Assembly (NCBI RefSeq): GCF_949987515.2
Contig: NC_082689.1
Coordinates: 12,205,501-12,269,500, forward strand
From: Delphinus delphis
Lineage: Eukaryota > Chordata > Mammalia > Artiodactyla > Delphinidae
Length of the DNA: 64,000 bases
Direction of reading: 5' to 3'
Positions 46,509 through 59,552 of this stretch are shown here, piece after piece. A program made the translations under genes and the position numbers. Each line of letters opens with the position of its first letter. The stretch's first letter is position 1. Under the pieces are notes generated by a model. The model searched no databases, was not told the origin of the DNA, and saw only the letters and a list, made by a program, of their open reading frames with translations.

Positions 46509-46899
46509 CAATAGAGAATATCTTATTTGGTTAACATCTGATTGCTTTGGTCGTTTGTCTGATTGTTGAAAAGGAAAGGTGGCAGGAGGGTTGAGATGTG
46601 ATGGTGGAGACTTGTTCATTCACACAGGAAAATATTTATTTTTGACTGTATAACGGCCTCTTATCTTACAGTCTTTATTCCCTCTATAAGTGTGTCATTG
46701 ACATGGGTCCGTTCTAGCTCCTGATTTGATCTCTCTCCCCACTGCTTCCAGAGTTACACTTCTCAATCACAGGTCAGTGTAAGTCTATTTTTTCTTAAGA
46801 AAACTTCAAAATGCTCAGAGTACCTTTTATTCTTGTTTTAGATTCAACCTGGCATGAATCAGTAGCTTTTAATCTCTTCCTCTGTGTAGCTTTGTTCTG
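46509..46899. other. Unassigned sequence
   Basis: No gene or nameable repeat. Confidence 0.4.
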
Positions 46900-47218
46900 G
46901 TGACACTCTTAGCCACCTACCCATACATCTTTAGTCCTTGGCTGTCACTGTTCCTTGGAGCTCCATGAAAGGTGTCCATGCCTCTTGGTTCAGTTTACAT
47001 GACAGAACCTTTGTGAAAACTTCTGTGATCCCGTCAAACTCAAACTCACCCCTACGTTTTTAAGTGCTCACAGCATTTTACTTGCACCTCTACTACAGCA
47101 CTTTTTTTCCCAGTTAGAGTTTTACATGTCTAACTTTCCCACTGGATTATAAGCTTTTTGAAGAAAAAGAGACCCGGCATCTTTGTATCCTCCACAGCTT
47201 TCTACATATAACTGCTTA
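46900..47218 (+). repeat. L2 fragment, sense
   Basis: 'gtgaaaacttctgtgatccc', 'gctcacagcattttacttg', 'ccactggattataagctttttga' in part, and 'ggcatctttgtatcctccac' follow L2 3' order. Confidence 0.72.
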
Positions 47219-50200
47219 ACAAGGTAGAGAGAGAGAGAGAGTTAAATTTAATTTGGAGTGAGGAATAAAACAACTGGCTAACTGAAGTTGAGTGAGAGTT
47301 TGCTTCAAGAAACACTGCTGGGAGTTTGGTTGGGTTGTGAAGGATGCAGACAGGAGGAGGACTGAACTTACCACAAGAAATCTAACCTTGGCCGTGCTGA
47401 AGAGCATAACAGAATTGTGATGCGGCACTGCAGGCTGCCAATATTTCATAGGTCACAAAACACCACAAGGCATTCCTCCTGATGGAGATCAAGCTCAGGC
47501 AGCATGAGTCACTCTCTCCCTGAGCTCATGGGGCACTTAATCCACAGCTTTACTCTGTTCTGTGTCCTTAGGCTGGGCACTTTTTGCTGTCAATGCCACC
47601 ATCTTACTCCATCTCCCCTCCCCACTGCATGCTCTGCTCCATCCATCCTAGTTCCTAGTTTCATACATTCCATAAGGAGGTTCTCAGTAAACTGTAGCTG
47701 AATGAATCCAACTGTGAGCTAAGGAATGAGTGAAAGGTGGCCACAGGTAGAATGTAAAACATGTAAGATTGTCGAGTACAAATAGGAATGCAGAACATGT
47801 TGCCAGAGTTATTTTATTTATTTTCAAACAGCATGGGGTCTTTGGGTCATCTCCCCCATTTAACCCAGCCATATCTTGGCATGCCTGGAATTCTAAATGC
47901 TGTTTGATCAATCATCACTTTTTTTTTTTCCACAAAAGGGCCTGTTTTTACTAGAGATAAAACTCTCTTTCCTCATCTTCAAAAGGAAGCTCAAAATGTT
48001 TAAAAAAAATTCCTCCCTTTGACTTTTCTCTCTCTATGTTTCCTGGGGTCAATGTGAAGTGAATTTGGAGACTCAGAGCTGGGAGTGTGAGGAACGTGGA
48101 ACTCTTCCCAAGAGTGGGAGGGAAGTTCATCAAAGCACACTTGTGGTCAAGGAAGCTTAAAAATAAAGCTGATTTCTAAAGGTGAAAAAGAAAACATTCA
48201 TTAAGCTTTCAATAAGCTGCTTTTTTTCTTAAGAAATTAGCTGATTTACTTACCATAAAAAAAAAAAAAAAAGCTGTGGGCAGAGGAATACGTAATCCAC
48301 TCTTCCAAAAGGATCCTTTGAGTAAAAAGAACACATAAATTCTAAGAAAAGTTAGTTAGAAAGAACAGTTTATTCTCACTGGTGCCTTCTCATCACATCA
48401 GTATTTATTCCCTCCAAGTGCACTTTATTTATTCATCTTAAACCATCATAGGTGTCTACATTTTGGTCAGGACATAAAGAACTTTTCTTTCCACGAAGAC
48501 CCTTTGGGGACACCACGTGGAGACCTCAGCTATCCTTTTAAATTCTCAGGACTCCAAAATCTAATGTCTGCAGAGACAAACAGGAGGGCTACTGCAAGAA
48601 GGCAGAAGCCTAAGTAGTTAGGATGTAGGCTTCTTACCAAGAAAATCACTGGGCTGTTCCAACACGAGCTGGTTTGCCATCAATCCATAAGATGGAGATA
48701 GGGTGTGCCAGTTTCAGACTGTGTAACTTCTATTTACTGAAACTGTAACACATATTCATTGTAAGCTACAATTATGCACAGTTTAGTCTGTTTATGAAAC
48801 CGTTTTGTGGTTATTTATTAAAAATAAAATTTATGTGTGCTTATTGAAGCTATATTTTGGCAGGCAAAAGAGGCTGGCAGAAATTTTTGAGTCAACAGCC
48901 AGGCTCCAGCCACTCTTTATGTCGTCATATAAAAACGTGTCAAATAATATTTAGTTTTTAATCTTTAGTTAAAAACATAGGGTTCGTAATGAAAATATTC
49001 TGTGAGTAGTTCTCCTTGAAACAAGAACCCGGGTGTTTGGATTTCAGTAAAGGTGATAATTAAGTTTCTGGCTTCTTTAGGGGCAATCTGTTATTCCTTT
49101 CCTTCCACCAACTTCTATTACCTGTTTTTTGTCCAAGTTCCTCATGTCTTTAAAGAGCTGTTTCATAATGATTTTTAAAAATATAAGCTGTTTATCTACC
49201 GGTTCTAAAATCCAAAGCCAAATATATTAGCATTATTAAGAAATTATCCTGCCAATATAGTCATGATTGTCCTCTATTGGAGATCTTTTGTATGCAAATG
49301 GTTATTTATTCTTATGAAACTTTTTAGTCATTTAAATTACCAGTCTTAGTGTTCTAATGCCTTCTAAGAAGGAGGTTCTTTTTAAACAGACCGCAGGTGT
49401 TGGCTTCAGGAATGTATAGTTCATCTTAATGAGATGAACTTACAAATAAGCCAAAATGACAGGAGTTTGTTGACAGGAATCCTGAATGGAAAGAAAAATG
49501 TCATTAAGTAAAGGACCTTTGAAGTAGAGAGAAGAAATATACTATGAACGGTTGGAATAAAGTGATTCTTTGCTTTGAATCTACTTGCGAAAAAATCAGA
49601 GGGAGAAGAAGGACTTAGTATGAAATTATTCAAGAAGAAATCTTTCCTGAAAGGGATTTTCTGAGATGTGATAAACAGGAGTTGAAAAAAGACTGCCCAA
49701 TGTGCTGCTTGCTATTGCCTGAAATACCTTCGGTGTGAGTCATCCGGAGATTGTTGCGTAGTTTGCCTTGAAAGAATTTCTGATCCCAGATAGACATTTT
49801 ATGTATCAATTGTCGCCTGTCTCTCCACCCCCTTTCTCCACTAGAATTTGGCTTCGGTTCTAGTAGGAGAGCTGTTTTGAGGGTGCCCTTGTTGATAGTG
49901 ATTTGATCCTGCAATTTAACATTTGTTGCCAAGCTTGCAAGTTCAATTCCATACATGTTTTATTTATTGGGCATTTTCTGTGAGAAAAGTTCTGTGCCAT
50001 CTGCTAAAATGAATGTCAAGTTTTTCTAACACAGAGCCATTCCTGGAAGAAGCTTATAAAGTGATAAAATATATCACTCATGAGCGATCTGTATATCATA
50101 GTCTATGGGAGTTTGGGTACCATTAACATGATGAAACCTTATTTTGTAGCCATCAAGTACAAGAATCCTGAGACCTGGAGGAGTTTGGTGTATTTGAAGA

Positions 50201-50689
50201 CAGAGACTCAGCATGACTGGAGCGGGAGAGTGGCAAGAGAGGGATCTGTCTGGATCAGTAGGACCCCCAAAATGCCATTGCAGAGTTTCAAGCAGGGCAG
50301 CAAAAGGCTAGTGTAGATTGTGTTCCTGAGGAAGCAGTCTGAGAGAGTTGAGTAAGAAGGATGTTTACAAAAGAGTGATCTTGGGCTTAATACCTGTAGA
50401 AGTTTGGGAAAGAGGAAGAATTCGCTAGACAAAAAAGGTGATTTGGGGTTTGAGCCCAATGACAGTCTTGGCTGACCACACAGGGAGGAGTGTTCCTCCA
50501 GAGTGGTGCAGTGATGCTCGCTTATTTGGGCATTAATACCTCCACACTCAATCATAATTGGATAGGGGCCTCCCCAGGATGGGGTGGCACCTGGGGCAAG
50601 GCAGTTCTCTGCAGCCAAGCTAACCCTGAAGGGGCTGACTCACTCACATCCCACTCAACTTCTGCATAATAAGTTCTTCATTGAAGCAG
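47219..50689. other. Unassigned sequence
   Basis: No gene or nameable repeat apart from a short (GA)n run near 47225-47241 and an A17 run near 48257-48273. Two antisense open frames of 70 and 108 codons (49421-49633, 49630-49956) lie end to end but show no family features. At 48880-49080 AT-rich homeodomain-like words cluster. Confidence 0.35.
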
Positions 50690-51350
50690 AATCTGAGTGA
50701 TGTGTCTCAGTGTCCACCAAAAAGAGTGGATTGGGAACCCAGCTAGGTACTCTTTGAGCTGTTCAATGGGAGATGATGATAGTTTGAACTATAGGAGACT
50801 TTAGAGTTGCAAGGAAGAGAATGGAATCAAGATATTTTGACATAGATCCTATAGGAACAGAGGATGGATTGGATGAGGGGAGTAAGGGAGAGAAAGGTAC
50901 CAAGGATAAATCTCAGAGTTTTGGCACAAGCAAGTGGGAGGAGAGATACCATGAACAGAGGAGGGGAGTGCTCAAGGAGAATTGTAGGTGGGGGGAGGGT
51001 AGTGATGGGATTAGAGAGCTTTCCTCTGCACAAATTAAATTTAGTATGTTGGTGATTCAATCAAGTGGAGACATCAAGCAGAATGCTGGATGCATGATTC
51101 TGGAGCTTAGAAAAGAGGTCTGCAATGTTGCTTTATATTGTTGCTATTATTGGTACAGAGCCAGTTGAAAGTGCTAATTCCTAGCAAGGGGATGTGGTAA
51201 ATTGGAAAGAAGGTTCAGCAGAGAATCCTAGGGAATAGCTACCTCTAGATGTGGAGGAATGAACAAAAGAGACTGAGCTACCATGTGAGAGGAAGGAAGA
51301 AAACAAAGACAATGTGATGTTGTGGGAGTTTAGGAAGAAGATCACTGTTA
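50690..51350 (+). repeat. Ancient G/A-rich interspersed repeat, second piece
   Basis: Word order resembles the pieces at 22390-23330 and 54480-56450: a 'tttagtatgttggtgattcaa' block, then 'aagtggagacatcaagcag' and 'ctggagcttagaaaagaggtc'. Open frames of 77-115 codons here are by-products of purine-rich composition. Confidence 0.45.
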
Positions 51351-51404
51351 GCATCTCTTTTAATACTAATAAGGAAGAATATCTATTTTAATGTTTATTG
51401 TTCA

Positions 51405-51615
51405 TTTATTAACAACTTTGTTGAAACATATTCAACATATATAATTCATCCATTTCAAGTGCACAATTCAGTGATTTTATTTTCTTTTAAAGTAATTTAC
51501 CAAGTTGTATAACCATCACCATAAATCAGTTTCATTAGAACATTTTATCACCCAAAAAAGATTCCTCATGCAGACTCATTTGGTTTTGCTTTTCTTTTAT
51601 CTATTGCTTTCTATT
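51405..51615 (-). repeat. L1M 3' end fragment, antisense
   Basis: 'aagtgcacaattcagtgatt' and 'gttgtataaccatcaccata' are hallmarks of the antisense L1M 3' UTR. Confidence 0.78.
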
Positions 51616-51619
51616 TTTT

Positions 51620-51818
51620 TAAATATCGATTTTTTAAAGACTTTTTTTGATGTGGACCATTTTAAAGTCTTGATTGAGTTTGTTACAATATTTCTTCTGT
51701 TTTACGTTCTGGCTTTATGGCTGCGAGGCATGTGGGATCCTAGCACCCCCTGCATTGGAAAGCGAAGTTCCAACCACTGGACCATCAGGGAAATCCCTAA
51801 ATATTGATTTTTAAGAAC
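51620..51818 (-). mobile_element. CHR-1-like SINE, antisense, B box deleted
   Basis: The body is 51642-51797, starting with T7 and ending 'accatcagggaaatccc'. It has the CHR tail (reverse complement of 'aagactttaaaatggtccacatc'). About 25 bases around the B box are missing: 'gggggtgc' runs straight into 'taggatcccac' on the minus strand. The flanks taaatatcgatttttt (from 51620) and taaatattgattttt (from 51798) mark a decayed target duplication. Confidence 0.85.
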
Positions 51819-51849
51819 TTTACAAAAAGATATTAAAATTTGGGGGGCA

Positions 51850-52315
51850 TAGACTTGAAAATACTGTTTTTTCAGGTTGTCATTTATCTTTCTATCTAGT
51901 TTGTGGAGATAATTTGCTATGCAGAAACTTTGCAATTTTATGGAATTAAATGTGCTGATCTTTACATTTATGGATGTTTACTTTATTTTTGAGAGATTAT
52001 TAGAAAGTCTTTTTTTCCCAAGATTATAAAGATATTTTCCTACTATTTTTAAGGTTTCATTTTTTATACTTTGATTTCTAATTCATCTGGAATTTGTTTT
52101 GTTTTAAAGAAAGATATAGTGATCCATTTTCACCTGTTTTTCCAAACTACTGGTCAGTTGTTACAAAGTCAATTATTCACTAATCCATCTTTTCTCTATT
52201 GATTTGGTGAAATTACCATATTCTTTCCATTGTTGAATCTATTCTTGCCTTAGTGCCATGCTGTTTTGTTTACTACTCCTTAGCAATACATTTTAGTATC
52301 TAATATCATGAGACT
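51850..52315 (-). repeat. L1M ORF2 fragment, antisense
   Basis: 'gctatgcagaaactttgcaat', 'cccaagattataaagatatt', 'ttctaattcatctggaattt' and 'caattattcactaatccatc' follow the antisense L1 ORF2 order. Confidence 0.8.
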
Positions 52316-53234
52316 ATAATAGCAATTAGCTAAGTCTTCATGTGACAAAGTTGATTCAGAAATTCATTTACTCTCCTTTTTCTAGTGGCCCCCACCCTTT
52401 GCCTTTTCTTTCCCTTTGGCAGCAATCCAGCCCTCACCCCAAATAGATCCTGCTCAACCTCAGGCTTGAAGTCTATTTGTTTATTTCACCAAACGTCCAA
52501 AATAAATCTGATTCTTCAGTCAGACTAGTAATTTGGAAGTTTGACTGTTTTGGTTGCATGAACATCCAAATTGGCTTGACTGCCCAGTAATCTGAGGGTA
52601 GCTCACCAGCATCTGTGAGCAACCCATTTTGTGGGTAACGTAAGGTAAACAGTATCTTGTGATACCTGAAAAGGAGGGTTGACTGTTATAATTGCATTGG
52701 CCAATTGACATACTCAGTTGAGTTCTCTGTAAGTAACAGATTTTTATGTCAATTTCACATGGTTTCACTGTCTTTCTGGTAGTCTTCAAATAAATCTGGA
52801 GTTGAGGGTTATTTTTCCACTGACTGTTTAATGACATTGGCTATCTTTATTCCCTTCATCAGCTCAAAGTATTGCCCTGATTCTGCAGAGCAGTTTTTGC
52901 ATGCTTTTCTTTTTTAAATTTCTTTTTCTTTCATCCAAGAAGGCTTCTGTCTACTAGTATGAAGACCCTGAAATTTCAACGACTGTGGCCTATGAAATGA
53001 AAAGAACTCAGGAAAGGATAGGAAGTGGTTTTGCAGCAAGCTCCTATACCTCATTGTTCATGAGTACAGAGTGCTGTTGCAAATGATTCTTATACACACC
53101 TTTTCTTTATATAGATGAGGAGAAGTTGTAAGTTACAACCAATGTTGTACAGGTAGTGTTTACACCTTAATCAAAGTGTAGGGTAGAAGGGCTTTTATAT
53201 AGAGCAAAAGTCTAGGAGTAATCATGGTGGGGTA
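52316..53234. other. Unassigned sequence
   Basis: No gene or nameable repeat. Confidence 0.4.
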
Positions 53235-53420
53235 GTCGAAGGACCAGAGCTTGTGCCTGAGGACATGCATTCAGCTCCTGGTTTAGAGACCTCGTGCAGG
53301 GGGATTACCTTCTCCAAACCCCTAAGTCCTCAGCTGTGAAAGGAAGTGATAACAGACACTTACCTCATAGGATTGACATGAGTATAAAATAACACATGTG
53401 GATGTGTTGTAGGATAAGAA
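53235..53420 (+). repeat. MIR fragment, sense
   Basis: 'catgcattcagctcctggttt', 'cctaagtcctcagctgtgaaa' and 'acttacctcataggattgac' are in MIR order. Confidence 0.75.
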
Positions 53421-54479
53421 ACTATAGAAATCTTGAGTATAGAGATTAATTTCTAGCTTTTCCTTGTCTTGGGAATATTCGTGTTAACTGAAGGCAGAGT
53501 AAATAATGTGGTTCATCTCATTTAAGATGCCATAGATTGTAAAATACATAATTATTTTATGTACCACTAGGGGAAACCGCTCCCAATTTCAAAAATCAAG
53601 TATAAAACATAACTTGATTTCTGAGATGATAAAATCTGAAATGACTGTCTTAGAATGGATGAAATACATTAAGTACAGAAAATATTAAAGATTTGGACCT
53701 ATTGGAAAGAGAGTCAGTCTGAATTTGTGATAACTCATACCTGTAGAATCTTTTAATAGTTTGTAACTTTCAAATTATAATAACTGAAATAGATTAAAAG
53801 GTCACTAGACTAATTGCCTTAATGAATAGATCATTGATTTATAATTAGTATGTTTTACAGGAGTAAGATTATGACCATTGTTTGGGCCCATTATAAATCT
53901 GGGCCACTTGGCCCAGCTGGACCCTGAGCTGGTCCTCTGATTGGTATACAGTATAACTGGATAGCATATCAGTGCAGCATAACTGCTGTACATTATATAT
54001 GAAAGATGTTAAATCCTAAGAGTTCTCATCACAAGAAAAATATGTTTTCTATTTCTTTACTTTTGTATCTATATGAGATAATGGATGTTCACTAAACTTA
54101 TTGTGATAATCATTTCCTGATTTATGTAAGTCAAATCATTATTCTGTATGCCTTAAACTTACACAGTGCTGCATGTCAATTAATACTATCTCAATAAAAC
54201 CGGGAGAAAATAAATAAATAAAATAAAAAGTGTCTTTTCTCTTCCGAGATTAAAATTACAACTGAGTTTCTTTCTCACCTCGAGATTTTGCTTTATCCAC
54301 TCTCTTCTCAACTTTTTCTACCAGCTTTTTCTATTTTGCTTACTAGTGGGTTAACACTTTCCAAATTAAAAAAAAAAATCCTTATAATCTGCTACTATTT
54401 AGAAGCAAGACAGTCAAGTGGATAAAAGCATGTTTCCTCTCTTTTATTCTTATCTCACCATCAACAAAAAAAGTTATTT
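53421..54479. other. Unassigned sequence with a small hairpin
   Basis: A 7-base-pair hairpin (ctgggcc-actt-ggcccag) lies at 53899-53916. Nothing else nameable. Confidence 0.4.
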
Positions 54480-56450
54480 TTCAAAACCATTGCATTGGGC
54501 TGACAGGTAGAACTATTGAAGGGAAAAATAGTAGTCACTGAGTTGTGATGTAATAAGGAGCAGGTCAGATCATGCAGGAATGTAAGGTCTTTGGATTTTC
54601 AGCTAGATGAGGTGGGAAGACATTGCACAATTCTGAGGAGAGGAGTGCCATATTCTGAAACATGTTTTTAAAGGATTACTCTGACTGGTTGACTAAAAGT
54701 GAGGTGATGGTGTGAGAAGTGTCTCAATAATCCAAGTTAGAGATGGTGTGGCTTGGGCTTTGCGGTATCAGTGTAAAGTGGTGAGATTTGAGGTATATTT
54801 TAAGGATAGAGTCAACAAGACTATTGATGAATTGGATGTGAGAGAGAAAAAAGAAGGCAAGGGAGATTTGAAAGTTTTGACCCCTAGAAGCTAGAAGTAT
54901 GTGGTTACCCTTACCAGAGATGGGAAGACTGTAGTTAGAACTGGTTTGCAGGAGAAGAGAAGTTTAAATTTGGTCATATTGAGTTTTCAATGTCTGTTAG
55001 ACCAGTGGAAATGTTGAATATGTAGTTGAATATACCAGTGTGAAGTTTGCCAAGTGACCTGGGCCCGGCATATAAATTAGAGTTTATCAGGATAGAAGGT
55101 ACTTAAAACCTTGAGACTAATATGATCACCAAGGGAGTGAGTGAAGGATAAGAAGAAAATGAGAGTAAGGACTGAGAACTGGGGAATTCCAGGGTATAGT
55201 GGCTGGGAAATTAGAATGGAGACACAGAAGGAGGGATTGTTTAGGTGGTAAAAACATGGTGAAAGCCAAGGGGAGGAAGGGCTTGTAGGGAGGAAAGAAC
55301 ATGGCAAGTATGGCTGAGAGGTCAAGCCAGTGAAAGAGGTCAGAGGCGACCTTAACAGGAACACTTTGGTGGAATTGTGGGAGCGAAACCTAATGAGTGG
55401 GTTTAGGAGAAAATGGGACATGAGGTATTGCTAAAGACAAGTATAGATAACTCCATAGAGGAATTTTGCTTGACATAGGAAGGATGGGGCAGTAATTGTA
55501 GGGGAAAGTCATATTAATATCAAGAAGGTTTTGTTATTTTTTTTAAGATGAAAAAAATGCTTTATGGGGACTTCTCTGGTGCCACAGTGGTTAAGAATCC
55601 GCCTGCCAATGAAGGGGACACGGGTTCGAGCGCTGGTCTGGGAAGATCCCACATGCTGCGGAGCAACTAATCCTGTGCGCCACAACTACTGAGCCTGTGT
55701 TCTAGAGACCACGGGCCACAACTACTGAGTCTGAGTGCCACAGCTACTGAAGTCCGTGTGCCTAGACCCCATGCTCCACAACAAGAGAAGCCACCGCAAT
55801 GAGAAGCTTTCGCACCACAATGAAGAGTAGCCCCCGCTCGCTGCAACTAGAGAAAGCCCGCACACAGCAATGAAGACACAACACAGCCAAAAATAAATAA
55901 ATAAATTTATTTTAAAAAATGCTTTATGTATATGGAATGATACAGTAGAGAGGGAGAAGCTTATGAAGCAGAAAAGAGTGGATAGGTACTGGAAAAACAT
56001 CCTTGAGTAGGCAAGAGAGGATGGAAACTGGTGCACAAGTAGAAAAAGTTGATCTTAGAAGTGCACACAAGTTGGAGAAAGTGGACTGCAGGCAGAGTGT
56101 AAGAGTCAGATGCTGGTAGGTGGGTAGAAGTGATGGGGGAAGTTCTGTTCTGATTGTTGCTGCTTTTTGTTAAATTAGGAAGCAAAGTCTTTAGATAAAG
56201 AGTGAAGACTGGAACAGAAGTGTGGAATTTCCTAACAGTCACTCAGCAGGGTGAGAGGAGGGATAGAGATGATCTATTTAGAATGATTGCCTTGTATCAG
56301 GAAGGGCCCCCTAATGATAGTGATCACAGATTTAACCTGATATTAGATTTTTTTTAGCCATATTTAGCTTTTCGGAGATAGACCAGAAATGGGTTGAAGT
56401 TTGGTCTTAATCAGTGTTGAGTTTTTTGCCAAGTGAGTAAAATGATAATG
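54480..56450 (+). repeat. Ancient G/A-rich interspersed repeat, longest piece, split by a SINE
   Basis: Words in order include 'gagtgccatattctgaaac', 'aaggattactctgactgg', 'gtctcaataatccaagttag', 'gtcatattgagttttcaatg', 'gctgagaggtcaagcc', 'catccttgagtaggcaagag' and 'gaaatgggttgaag'. I recall the same order from a common ancient mammalian repeat but cannot name it. A SINE occupies 55567-55913. Confidence 0.55.
55552..55928 (+). mobile_element. CHR-2-like SINE, long form, with 15-base duplications
   Basis: The body is 55567-55913 (347 bases), with a B box (ggttcgagcgc) and an extra internal 'gccacaactactgagt' unit compared with the 300-base copies. The flanks aaaaaatgctttatg (55552-55566 and 55914-55928) are identical. 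Confidence 0.95.
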
Positions 56451-56611
56451 ATATGAATATGAGTGATATGAAACACCATGTTCAAGGTATACTCAAAGGA
56501 GAGATGAGGTTCTGGTAAGAACCAAGGCACTATAGTTAAATTGAGGTCAGAGTGTGGGGTTCTTGGAACTGGATTATAGAGATGTTGTAGATTTTGGTAA
56601 CAGTGAGGAAA

Positions 56612-56772
56612 ACTTGAGCAAGTACCAGAATCACACGGAGGGCTTGTTAAACAGAAATTGGTGGGCCCTACCCCACATTTCCTGATTCAATATAGGTCTG
56701 AAGTTAGGTCTGAGAATGTTCATTTCTAGCAAGTTCCCAGGTGATATTTAGAGTGAACTTTGAGAACCACTG
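56612..56772 (+). mobile_element. MER5A-like hAT DNA transposon
   Basis: 'accagaatcacacggagggc', 'ggtgggccctaccccac', 'cctgattcaatataggtctg', 'aagttcccaggtgat' and the terminal 'tttgagaaccactg' follow the MER5A consensus. The left end is worn. Non-autonomous and non-coding. Confidence 0.85.
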
Positions 56773-57474
56773 GTCTGGTGTATGAGAATGGTAAGTAAAT
56801 GGCTGAGATGGGTGGAAGAACATAACCATCAGAATAATTTGGGTTCAAAAATCTAAGAAACCAGAATATTGGAAGAATCATCTATTTGGAGGTAGGAAAT
56901 GTCAAGGAGAGAGGAACAGTAGGTCCAGGAGCTAATGTCACTGAGAAATGAGGGGAATGGCTGCCATAGGAAGAGGGGCTGGGTGGGAAAGTTTGACAAC
57001 GTGAGATTCAAATTTGGATGTTTAAATGAAGGAAGGGGGACTGCAGGGCTCCATGGGTGGTTGTGTACCCTGCACATCTCTAGGGAGCTCTGTCTACATC
57101 ATGGTTCTTGGGAAAGAGAATGGTCTGTAAATTTCATTGAGACCTAGGAATACACTTACTTCATTAATTCCAAGCCCACAAATATGTAGGCTGTACATAT
57201 GCTCTAATTACCTCTGCCCTAAAAGGAACATTCTTTGGCTTGCTTAAAACTGTGGAGCATTTAGCTCTGCACTGAGGTAACCAATGAGGAAGAAAACACA
57301 TAAATAATCACACAACCAAACTCCTACACAGACACCCCTGTGCTCAAATTGGAATTAGTTCTTCTGAAGTCTAAAGTCATGAAAGTTGGGTCCTTCAGGT
57401 TCAAAGAATATCACAAAACCCTCCCAGTGAAGATGAGACAAAAGTAAGGGGTACACTTTTGGATATTTGCCATT
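56773..57474. other. Unassigned sequence
   Basis: No gene or nameable repeat. Confidence 0.4.
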
Positions 57475-57560
57475 TAATTTTAAAAGTCTGCCTAATAATC
57501 CTGTGAGGCAGGAGGGTAATCCCAATTTAGAGTCTGAAGAAACAGCAGCTCACAAGTATG
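57475..57560 (-). repeat. MIR fragment, antisense
   Basis: 'cctaataatcctgtgaggca' and 'cccaatttagagtctgaag' fit the reverse complement of the MIR core. Confidence 0.6.
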
Positions 57561-58439
57561 AAATCTGCTTCCTCTTCACTGCCTTCTTTCTTTTTACTTC
57601 CAACTTTTCCCTTTCTCTCCATTTTTATTGTATATATCTTTTGGCCAAACACCATACATTAAGATGGATTTATAAATGCCCAACTTTTACTCATTTTCAG
57701 TCTAGCTCTGAGGGAGGACAAGAGAAGTTGAGGGAGCAGATAGGAAGGCACCTGGTCCTTCCCTTTAGAGAGGTTAAATGCATCCTGTGTAGCTCCAGCG
57801 GCCCTAGTGAGGTGGCTCTTGTCTGTGGGTGAGGTATTACCTGCTGGGGGGCACAGTTCTCAGAAGTGTGTAAGAAGTATTTGATGGCAGACCAGAGTTG
57901 GCAAGTAAAGTGGGATTTTAATTTTTATATTTAAAAAATTCTGCCTTTACTTTCAGGCTTATTTTATAGTATTACTGCCAACAAAACGAAGAAACTGCTT
58001 TACAACATGAATTTAAATTGGCTGGTGGGACCATAGCACCCTCAGAACACTGGTACAGGGCATTTATTTTCAACTAGCCATGAAAATTCATATTAATTTT
58101 AATTTCCTTAGATGAGCTGAAATTAAGAAAATTATCTGAGCACGAAGAAAACATTGGGTTTAAACTAAGTTTCGGTAAGGTTTTTGTTTAGAGTATCCCT
58201 TTGTGTTTAAATTTGTCTGTTTCCTTGGTTGTTTGGCCATTTGCTTTTCCTGCTATTGCATTTGAGGTTCTTTACAGAGAAGTTACATGTTTAATATTTT
58301 CCGTAGAGTATGTGATATATCTTAATTATGTTTCGAGCTTGTTTTTATGAATAAATAAAATACACTCAATCTATAATAACAATATATAAGTAATTGAGGA
58401 AATTATATGTGAGGGGTGGTATAAAGAGTAATTTACTTT
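57561..58439. other. Unassigned sequence
   Basis: No gene or nameable repeat; 57960-58330 is AT-rich with a few retained CpGs. Confidence 0.35.
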
Positions 58440-59550
58440 TCGTGGCTCTTCTTTTAAAATATTACTGAGATATAATTATATACAATACAATACATGGATC
58501 TTAAGTGCTCATGCTGAGGAACTTTGACAATTGTATACAGCTGAATAACCAAAACTGAAAACAAGATTTCCATCACTACAGAAAGGCCAATCACGCCCTT
58601 CTCTAGTCAATACCCAACCTCCTTGTACAAATGGTGATGAATATCTTGATTTTTACTATTTTATAGTACTTTTGCTTATTCTTGGAAGTCAAAGTGTACC
58701 ATAGATATGTATTTTTGGTGTGTGCGTGTGAGTGTGTGTGTGTGTGTGTGTGGCTTTTTTCTCTCAACGTACTATTTAGGATTTATCCCCGCATAATTAA
58801 TATTTTGAGATCCATTCATACTGTGACCTGTATTAATAATGCATTTCTTTTTATTACTAAATAATTCTACAGTATTATCTATTTTACAGATCACAGTTTG
58901 GGCATTTTGGTTGTTTTCATATTTGGGCTATTATGAATAAAGCAGCTATTAATATTCATGTACAAATCTTTGCATAGACACATGTCTTAACTTTTCTTAG
59001 ATTCAGAATTTAAGAATGCCTGGATGATATGTTAGTTGTATATCTAATCTTTTAGGAAACTGCCAGACTGTTTTTCAAAGTGGTTGAGCCATTTTACATC
59101 CCCACCAGCAGTGTTAGAGGGTTTCAGTTCCTCCACATCCTTGCCAACACTTGGTGTGGTTAATCTTTTAAATCTGAGCTCTTCCAATAGGTGTGTAGCT
59201 CATTGTGGTTTAAATTTTCATTCCTTAATGGATAATGATGTTGAGTATCTTTTCACATGATTATTGTGAAGTGTTTGTGTCCAAATCTTTAACTCATCTT
59301 GTAATTGGTTTGTTTGTTTTCTTATTATTGAGTTTTGAGAGTTCTTTATGTGTTCTTAATACAAGTTCTTTTTCAGATATATAATTTCCATATTTTTATT
59401 CCTAGTTTGTGACTTGTCTTTTAGTTCTCTTTACATTGTTTTATGAAGAACAGAAATTTTAATTTTGAAGTCCAATTTATTAATTTATACTTTTATAGAT
59501 TGTGCTTTTGGTTTTGTATCTAAGACATCTTTGCTCAATCCAAGGTCACA
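58440..59550 (-). repeat. Old L1M, antisense, 3' end into ORF2
   Basis: The antisense order is clear: 'tattactgagatataattat' (3' end), 'gggctattatgaataaagcag', 'ggaaactgccagactgttttt', 'ttttacatccccaccagcag', 'ctccacatccttgccaacac' and 'ttgctcaatccaaggtcac'. A TG-rich microsatellite (about 58718-58752) lies inside. Confidence 0.88.
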
Positions 59551-59552
59551 TA

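Noticed and set aside
49421..49956. Two antisense open frames of 70 and 108 codons, end to end
   Set aside because: No shared family signature, no splice or promoter signals, and lengths reachable by chance in 64 kb.
53899..53916. Hairpin ctgggcc-actt-ggcccag as a possible small RNA or terminator
   Set aside because: The stem is only 7 base pairs, too short for a miRNA precursor, and bacterial-type terminators do not apply here.
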